Of a stretch of 10,490 nt of DNA, positions 6,410-10,490 are shown one piece after another. The stretch is taken from contig DADO01000231.1 of NCBI GenBank assembly GCA_002509325.1, forward strand, positions 19,135-29,624. The letters run 5' to 3'. Made by a program: the position numbers and the translations under genes. Source of the DNA: Methanosarcina sp. UBA402. Lineage in GTDB: Archaea > Halobacteriota > Methanosarcinia > Methanosarcinales > Methanosarcinaceae. Numbering within the stretch: position 1 is the first letter of the stretch; each line of letters opens with the position of its first letter. A model generated the notes under the pieces. The model did no database searches. It was not told where the DNA came from and saw nothing but the letters and a program-made list of their open reading frames with translations.

Positions 6410-6535
6410 AGTTCTAATCGCTACTATTCTGGTTCTAATCGATTGTTCTCTGGTTCTAATCGATTGTTCTCTGGTTCTAATCGATTGTTCTCTGGTTCTA
6501 ATCGATTGTTCTCTGGTTCTAATCGCTACTATTCT
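6410..6535. repeat. 21-bp tandem repeat, 6 units with matching outer variants
   Basis: Six units of 21 bp. The four central ones (6431-6514) are identical: ggttctaatcg followed by attgttctct. The first (6410-6430) and last (6515-6535) share a different second half, ctactattct, and the first has A in place of the leading G. The outer units look like the older form and the inner ones like a later expansion. The period of seven codons keeps a frame open as repeated FSGSNRL, but that frame has no start outside the repeat and no family resemblance. There is no spacer sequence, so it is not a CRISPR. Confidence 0.95.
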
Positions 6536-6662
6536 CTTGATGTAATCCGGTTAGAGTACGGTCAATTTGTTAGAATTCTGCAACGTTATAGCAAATTCGG
6601 TGATGCTATAACAAACCAGGCTGCATCAGGCATGCAATTTTATATTGTCTCGAGTGGATATA

Positions 6663-6697
6663 CTCTCTGGATCTAAAATCTATTTTAGATCCGAGAG
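6663..6697. other. Long near-perfect hairpin
   Basis: The arms GGATCTAAAAT (6669-6679) and ATTTTAGATCC (6682-6692) are perfectly complementary around a two-base gap. The stem continues with CTCTC and GAGAG after one bulged T at 6668. Neither side has a T-run directly after it, so it is not a standard terminator for either strand. No neighbouring gene explains it. Confidence 0.75.
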
Positions 6698-6928
6698 ATA
6701 TTTAATAAGGAAAAATTTAATCCGAAAAAGTGCCGGAATATTCGATTCTTCGCCATCTATATGAGGGATCTAATTCAGGGGGCTGGAGCAGAATCCACAG
6801 TTTTTGCTATTGATTTAGAAGTCGATAGACTTTACGGATTATAGCCTCTGCTTCCTATTTTTCCGATACCAGCCTCAAAATAATAATATCGAAATCCAAA
6901 ACAAAAAGCAATCAAATCCTGAAAAAAC

Positions 6929-6983
6929 ATTAAATCGAACAGATTTTGAAATGAAGATTAAATCGACAAGCTTTGAAATGAAG
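6929..6983. repeat. 27/28-bp tandem duplication upstream of the sulfite reductase gene
   Basis: Two abutting copies (6929-6956 and 6957-6983) both start attaaatcga and end ttgaaatgaag, with small differences and one base of length in the middle. A third, decayed start (gttaaatgga) follows at 6984. The pair ends about 60 bp before the sulfite reductase start codon. Confidence 0.8.
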
Positions 6984-7042
6984 GTTAAATGGAATAAATC
7001 CTGATGTAAATATGGAATCAGTTAATTTGGAGGGTGTATAAT

Positions 7043-7720
7043 ATGGTAAGTCGTGAATATGTGAAAGGTGATCTTCCAGAGAAAGCTGCAATCCTGCAAA
7101 GGGATGGCGAAACTTATGCAATTGCTCCCCATATTCCAGGAGGAATAGTATATCCTGAGACTCTCAGGAAGATAGCTGATATTGCAGAGAAGTACGGTGC
7201 AGCAGCCCTGAAACTCACCTCTGCTCAGAGGATAGCAATAGTAGGATTAAAAGAAGAAGATCTGGATGCTGCCTGGGGAGAACTGAATCTAAAACCAGGA
7301 GCTGCCATAGGACTCTGTGTCCGCAGCATAAAAATCTGCCCGGGTACTACCTTCTGTAAGAGAGGCAAACAGGATGCTGTCGGGCTTGGGTTAAAACTTG
7401 ATGAGAAATATCATGGAATGCAGCTTCCTTCCAAGTTCAAAATGGCGGTTTCTGGCTGCCCGAATTCGTGCTCCGAACCTATGATTAAGGATATAGGGCT
7501 TATGGGCACGGCAAAAGGTTTTACTTTATCTGTTGGAGGCAGTGCAGGGCCCCGCCCGAGGCTCGGAAATGTAGTAGCAAAAGACCTTACTGAAAAACAG
7601 GCTATGGACCTTGTTGAAAGGATAATTAACTTTTATAAGGGTTATAGTAAGCCGAGAAGAATTGGAGAAGTAATTGACGAGATAGGGATTGAGAAATTCA
7701 AAGCAGAAGTGGGGTTGTAA
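7043..7720 (+). CDS. Small siroheme sulfite reductase-like protein (group I Dsr-LP)
   Basis: A 225-residue single-module member of the nitrite/sulfite reductase family, expected to reduce sulfite to sulfide in the cytoplasm with siroheme coupled to one [4Fe-4S] cluster. The four cluster cysteines are present as CX5C (C99 and C105, CPGTTFC) and CX3C (C139 and C143, SGCPNSC), the latter also expected to bridge to siroheme. Basic residues typical of the sulfite and siroheme pocket include R63 in TSAQRI, R94, K131 and K133. There is no added ferredoxin or F420-binding domain, so it corresponds to the roughly 23-25 kDa low-spin sulfite reductase described from Methanosarcina barkeri and to the group I Dsr-like proteins of methanogens. 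The ATG at 7043 follows GGAGGGTG by six bases; the in-frame GTG at 7034 lies inside that ribosome binding site and is rejected. The electron donor and the in vivo substrate are not shown by the context. Confidence 0.92.
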   Translation: MVSREYVKGDLPEKAAILQRDGETYAIAPHIPGGIVYPETLRKIADIAEKYGAAALKLTSAQRIAIVGLKEEDLDAAWGELNLKPGAAIGLCVRSIKICPGTTFCKRGKQDAVGLGLKLDEKYHGMQLPSKFKMAVSGCPNSCSEPMIKDIGLMGTAKGFTLSVGGSAGPRPRLGNVVAKDLTEKQAMDLVERIINFYKGYSKPRRIGEVIDEIGIEKFKAEVGL

Positions 7721-7912
7721 AAGCTTTCCGGACTGCAGAAACCTTCTAGATTGTAAGAACTTTTCTAGACTATGGGGGACTTTCTAGTGTCGCGTCAGCA
7801 GTAAAATGTCATATATAGTCGGTTACAACTATTCAGAATCATTTAATCCTTGAGGATTGACGCGACACTAGATTGTATAAAAACTCTCTTGACTCCAGAG
7901 ACGCTTTTCAAG
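7715..7912. repeat. Degenerate ~36-40-bp tandem repeat from the stop codon, split by an insertion
   Basis: Three diverged units start with ttgtaaaag (7715), ttgtaagaac (7751) and ttgtataaaa (7873). Each continues through a C/T-rich middle and gact or actat-type segments, with cttctaga, tttctag and tttcaag at their ends. The first unit begins within the last codons of the sulfite reductase gene. The second is interrupted at its terminal CTAG by the element at 7788-7867. Removing that element and one CTAG restores a continuous array. Confidence 0.6.
7784..7871. mobile_element. Probable 80-bp MITE with CTAG target duplication
   Basis: A perfect 14-bp inverted repeat, ctagtgtcgcgtca (7784-7797) and tgacgcgacactag (7858-7871), encloses a 60-bp AT-rich core with no coding capacity. 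Because CTAG is its own reverse complement, the simplest reading is an 80-bp element (7788-7867) with 10-bp terminal repeats TGTCGCGTCA, flanked by a 4-bp target duplication CTAG. CTAG-type 4-bp targets are known for parts of the IS5 group, so a transposase of that kind acting in trans is an inference. GC-rich ends in such AT-rich DNA stand out. The alternative, a long-loop hairpin of regulatory nature, is less likely because the flanking repeat is cleanly interrupted. Confidence 0.7.
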
Positions 7913-8174
7913 TGACTCCATTATTTTCCGTTTTACTTTTACAGATTGACTTTTTCTTTTCCTTCCCCTTTACTTTTTTGCCATCTGTTCTCTTACTTTT
8001 CTTCCCCCAGAATACTTTTATAATAGTAAATTAAATACTAATTCATCATATACTTATTATAATTTAGAGGTTATTTTCTAAGATTTACTTTTTTCTTTCT
8101 ACTCTCGATCACTTTCATTCCCCCATTTTTGCGGCTCAGTGGGCTTTTCTATGTATTGTTTAATAAAGATAACG
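7913..8174. other. Gene-free, pyrimidine-rich intergenic stretch
   Basis: No gene is visible. From about 7920 to 8009 the plus strand is strongly C/T-biased with many T-runs (TTTTT at several places), which could act as the termination zone for the sulfite reductase transcript. Beyond this, 8010-8174 is AT-rich with several TATA-like strings such as TTTTATAATAG and TTATTATAATTTA that cannot be assigned to a gene. Confidence 0.5.
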
Positions 8175-8186
8175 TTTAAATATAAT
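8175..8186 (+). promoter_or_regulatory. Candidate distal hdrED TATA box
   Basis: The sequence TTTAAATATAAT is a strong archaeal TATA match. A start near 8210 would leave a leader of about 130-140 nt before hdrE, long enough for leader-based control. Confidence 0.45.
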
Positions 8187-8282
8187 AGATACAAAGACTA
8201 ACAGACTATTCAAACCTTATACAGACAGTCGCTACGGTTATCATTCTGTCTTTACTATCATTGATGTTCTGTAACATGACAC

Positions 8283-8290
8283 TTATAAAA
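8283..8290 (+). promoter_or_regulatory. Candidate proximal hdrED TATA box
   Basis: The sequence TTATAAAA predicts a start near 8311, leaving a short leader that still contains the GGAGGA ribosome binding site at 8325-8330. It is the alternative or a second promoter to the one at 8175. Confidence 0.4.
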
Positions 8291-8324
8291 TCAATATCAG
8301 TTCCCAGTTTTTGATCCATACATA

Positions 8325-8330
8325 GGAGGA
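8325..8330 (+). promoter_or_regulatory. hdrE ribosome binding site, offset from the ATG
   Basis: GGAGGA is an excellent Shine-Dalgarno, but it ends 16 bases before the hdrE ATG at 8347. It ends seven bases before an in-frame ATC at 8338 (ATC AGT GAA ATG), the expected distance. Either spacing is relaxed here, or translation starts at ATC, or an ancestral ATG has changed by one base. Confidence 0.6.
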
Positions 8331-8346
8331 ATAAACTATCAGTGAA

Positions 8347-9129
8347 ATGGCATACTTCTCTGGATTCTCGGATGCGATAAGACTCACGTTTGTCCAGATA
8401 ATGATACTCAGCACAATAGCTGTTGTGATTTTCTTATACGGTATGATGATAACCTTCCAGAAATGGGGGGCAGGAGTCACAGGTTACGCCCTTGAACCTC
8501 AGGAAGGAAAAAAAGGAAGTGCGATCACATTCTTGAAAACCTGGTGGAAACAGGTAACAGAAGAGTCACCTCACGGACATGGAAAGCCTATCCTAGAGAT
8601 TCTTATTCTTGATATTCTCTTCCAGAGGAGAATTCTCAAGAGAAGCCCTCTTCGCTGGTTCATGCACTTCACGATTTTCGCAGGCTGGATGACCCTCTTT
8701 GCCCTGTCTGGACTCATGTTTGCAGTCGAAATGACCGGTATGCTCGGAATTGAACTCCCAGTCACCCCCGTGGCATTTAGAGAATTGCTTGCTGTCCCGA
8801 ACTACATTTTCGGTTACATCCTGCTTATAGGAGTCCTTATAGCATTAGTGAGAAGATTGTTTGTCTCTGAAGTCAGGGAAGCTTCCATCATGTATGATTG
8901 GGTTTTGATCGGAGTAGTTTTCTTAGTTACTATTTCGGGTTTTCTTGCCGATGGAATTCGAACAGGAATTATCTGGAGCTTTGGGCTTGACCCTTCATTA
9001 GCACCACCGGCAGCTCTTTTCCACTCCGTGATTTCCCTGATCTTCTGTATCGCATGTATTCCATTCAGTAAATATATTCACGTAATCGCCATACCGCTTG
9101 CAATCCTTGCAAATAAAGGAGGCGAATAA
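8347..9129 (+). CDS. hdrE: Heterodisulfide reductase subunit HdrE (membrane cytochrome b)
   Basis: A 260-residue integral membrane b-type cytochrome that takes electrons from reduced methanophenazine and passes them to HdrD, with proton translocation across the cytoplasmic membrane. Five hydrophobic segments are visible at about 15-37, 105-128, 153-170, 185-204 and 224-252. Histidines within or beside them that are likely heme ligands are H107, H226 and H245. A hydrophilic loop (about 38-104) separates the first two segments. Resemblance to the NarI-like cytochrome b fold agrees with the family. The length is normal for Methanosarcina HdrE. I use the ATG at 8347, but the ribosome binding site fits an in-frame ATC three codons upstream better, so the true N terminus may be three residues longer. 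hdrD follows after three bases, with its own GGAGG inside the end of hdrE, giving a tightly coupled operon. Confidence 0.97.
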   Translation: MAYFSGFSDAIRLTFVQIMILSTIAVVIFLYGMMITFQKWGAGVTGYALEPQEGKKGSAITFLKTWWKQVTEESPHGHGKPILEILILDILFQRRILKRSPLRWFMHFTIFAGWMTLFALSGLMFAVEMTGMLGIELPVTPVAFRELLAVPNYIFGYILLIGVLIALVRRLFVSEVREASIMYDWVLIGVVFLVTISGFLADGIRTGIIWSFGLDPSLAPPAALFHSVISLIFCIACIPFSKYIHVIAIPLAILANKGGE

Positions 9130-9132
9130 AAA

Positions 9133-10365
9133 ATGGCAAAACGCACCCCTTCAATCGATACGAAGAATCTTACCGCAGTCCAGCTTATGGAGCTTGACGC
9201 CTGCGTCCGCTGCGGTGAATGTGTAAAATGGTGTCCGACTTATGCCGCTTCCGGCGAGAAACCAGGATTAGCCCCCAGGGATAAAATCCTGCGCTGGAGA
9301 CAATACATGAACAAGTCCTATGGGTTTAAGGCAAGGCTCTTTGGCCCGCAGGAAATTCCAAGGTCCGAGCTTGAAGAATTCAAAGACGACGTACACGGCT
9401 GTACTACCTGCGGTATCTGTGCAACTGTTTGTGAATCAGGCATTAACACTGTGGAACTCTGGGAATCCATGAGGGCAAACCTCGTAAAGAAAGGTATAGG
9501 TCCTTATGGAAAACAGAATATGTTCCCAAAAGTTATTGGGCAGTACCATAACCCTTACATGAAGGACCAGAAAGACAGGCTTGCCTGGGTTCCAGAAGAT
9601 GTGAAAATTGAAGACAAAGCAGATATTGTCTATTTCACGGGCTGTACTGCAGGGTACAATCAGCTTGCTTTAGCCTTTGCGACCTCACGTGTGCTCAACA
9701 AGTTGGGAATTAAGTTCACCATGCTTGGGGAAGATGAATGGTGCTGCGGCTCAGCCCTTATCAGGACAGGCCAGGCACACATCAATGATGTGCCACGTGA
9801 ACTTGCAAGACACAACGTCGAAGCAATCAAGAAAAAAGGCGCCAAAAAGGTTCTCTACGCCTGTGCAGGCTGTTTCCGTGCCTCCAAGGTTGACTGGCCC
9901 AGGCTTCTCGGAGAAGAACTGCCATTTGAGGTTGTCCACGTTTCAGAGTTCCTTGCAGACTTGATCAAGCAGGACAAAATTAAATGGGAAAAGTCCATTA
10001 ACAAGACAATTACTTACCACGACCCCTGTCACCTTGGCCGCCATGTAGGCGTCTACGATGCTCCCAGGTATGTGCTTTCACACATCCCGGGTGTCAAGTT
10101 TGTCGAAATGGACAGGATAAAAGAATTCCAGCGCTGCTGTGGAGCTGGCGGTGGGGTAAAGGCAGGTCTCCCTGATCTTGCTCTGGGGGTCGCAGAATCC
10201 AGGGTTAAGGATGCGTTAGCAACCGATGCAAATATACTTTCCAGCTGTTGCCCATTCTGTAAGAGAAACCTGATGGATGGCCGTGATGCACTCAAAATTG
10301 ATGACCTCGTTGTCGAGGACGTCATTGAGCTTGTTGCAGAGGCTCTAGGCCTTGAGACTAAATAA
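9133..10365 (+). CDS. hdrD: Heterodisulfide reductase catalytic subunit HdrD
   Basis: A 410-residue iron-sulfur protein that reduces the CoM-S-S-CoB heterodisulfide, the terminal electron acceptor of methanogenesis, on the cytoplasmic face of HdrE. It corresponds to a fusion of the HdrC and HdrB functions of other methanogens. The N-terminal ferredoxin part has two [4Fe-4S] motifs: C24, C27, C30, C34 followed by proline, and C90, C93, C96, C100. The C-terminal part has two CCG domains that bind the catalytic noncubane clusters: C171, C204/C205, C244/C247, and C299, C335/C336, C373/C376. All expected cysteines are present, so the enzyme should be active. GGAGG at 9118-9122 lies ten bases before the ATG, and a hairpin terminator follows 11 bases after the stop. 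In the known pathway, electrons arrive from Fpo or hydrogenase by way of methanophenazine and HdrE. Confidence 0.98.
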   Translation: MAKRTPSIDTKNLTAVQLMELDACVRCGECVKWCPTYAASGEKPGLAPRDKILRWRQYMNKSYGFKARLFGPQEIPRSELEEFKDDVHGCTTCGICATVCESGINTVELWESMRANLVKKGIGPYGKQNMFPKVIGQYHNPYMKDQKDRLAWVPEDVKIEDKADIVYFTGCTAGYNQLALAFATSRVLNKLGIKFTMLGEDEWCCGSALIRTGQAHINDVPRELARHNVEAIKKKGAKKVLYACAGCFRASKVDWPRLLGEELPFEVVHVSEFLADLIKQDKIKWEKSINKTITYHDPCHLGRHVGVYDAPRYVLSHIPGVKFVEMDRIKEFQRCCGAGGGVKAGLPDLALGVAESRVKDALATDANILSSCCPFCKRNLMDGRDALKIDDLVVEDVIELVAEALGLETK

Positions 10366-10376
10366 CCGAAATAATT

Positions 10377-10401
10377 AAAGGCTGGTTTATCCAGCTTTTT
10401 T
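10377..10401 (+). terminator. Intrinsic terminator of hdrED
   Basis: The stem GCTGG (10381-10385) pairs with CCAGC (10391-10395) around TTTAT, extended by a G-T and A-T pairs, and runs into a T-tract at 10396-10401. It is the only strong terminator-like structure behind the operon. The last 90 bases of the window after it contain no recognisable gene. Confidence 0.8.
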
Positions 10402-10490
10402 ATTTCTCTTTTTTTTGATTTTTATTATTGAGCCCATCCCAAAACCAATTTTATTCTCACATTGATAAAAGTCTCAGAATCATTTTCATG

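Larger units (their letters stand above)
6536..7042. other. Gene-free stretch before the sulfite reductase gene
   Basis: About 500 bases between the 21-bp array and the sulfite reductase start with no convincing gene. It contains a strong hairpin (6663-6697) and a tandem duplication (6929-6983), both listed separately. A 27-codon open frame at 6761-6844 (ending AIDLEVDRLYGL) has a protein-like composition but no ribosome binding site. I could not identify a clear TATA box for the downstream gene. Confidence 0.6.

Noticed and set aside
6410..6535. CRISPR-like array
   Set aside because: The units abut with no unique spacers and no cas genes are nearby, so it is a simple tandem repeat.
6443..6676. 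Open frame with FSGSNRL heptapeptide repeats
   Set aside because: Its only start is a TTG inside the 21-bp repeat. There is no ribosome binding site, the downstream part resembles nothing, and the upstream frame closes at a stop without any ATG.
6761..6844. 27-codon open frame ending AIDLEVDRLYGL
   Set aside because: The composition is protein-like and the end faintly recalls the DxLVYxLYGL tail of some large DNA methyltransferases, but it is too short, has no ribosome binding site, and lacks any other piece of such a gene.
7858..7871. Right arm of the inverted repeat as a transcription terminator stem
   Set aside because: The partner arm is 60 bases away, which gives an implausibly large loop, and no T-run follows. 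A mobile-element end explains the CTAG flanks better.

Overview
The window comes from a methanogenic archaeon, almost certainly a Methanosarcina species. The main evidence is a complete hdrE-hdrD operon for the membrane-bound, cytochrome b-linked heterodisulfide reductase, an enzyme type found in the cytochrome-containing Methanosarcinales. Supporting evidence is a single-subunit archaeal MCM helicase, a DUF424 protein, a small siroheme sulfite reductase of the methanogen type, archaeal TATA boxes, GGAGGTGAT-type ribosome binding sites, and long AT-rich intergenic regions full of short tandem repeats.

Layout. Positions 1-5657 are read from the minus strand. In transcription order they hold a 2x[4Fe-4S] ferredoxin (5460-5657) nearly touching a TrmJ-type tRNA/rRNA 2'-O-methyltransferase (4678-5457), the MCM replicative helicase (2424-4526), a DUF424 protein (1974-2264), and a likely two-gene operon of long coiled-coil proteins (1203-1826 and 214-1173). 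From 5972 the genes are on the plus strand: a rubrerythrin-like diiron protein (5972-6355), a small sulfite reductase (7043-7720), and hdrE (8347-9129) with hdrD (9133-10365), closed by a hairpin/T-tract terminator.

How the genes fit together. The right half is redox and energy metabolism: HdrED ends the methanophenazine-dependent respiratory chain by reducing CoM-S-S-CoB, the siroheme protein probably handles sulfite, and the rubrerythrin homologue probably handles peroxide or oxygen stress. The left half is information processing (MCM, RNA methyltransferase) plus coiled-coil proteins of unknown role. I see no defence island, CRISPR array, prophage or integrated plasmid.

The most unusual content is in the noncoding DNA. 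Almost every intergenic region carries its own unrelated tandem duplication: 15 bp x7, 16 bp x2, 14 bp x3, about 27 bp x2, 29 bp x2, 21 bp x6, 27/28 bp x2 and about 38 bp x3. Two of the degenerate arrays begin at the stop codon of the preceding gene (mcm and the sulfite reductase). The array behind the sulfite reductase is interrupted by what looks like an 80-bp non-autonomous mobile element with 10-bp terminal inverted repeats and a CTAG target duplication. A second point of interest is the hdrE start: the good Shine-Dalgarno lies too far from the ATG but at ideal distance from an in-frame ATC three codons upstream.
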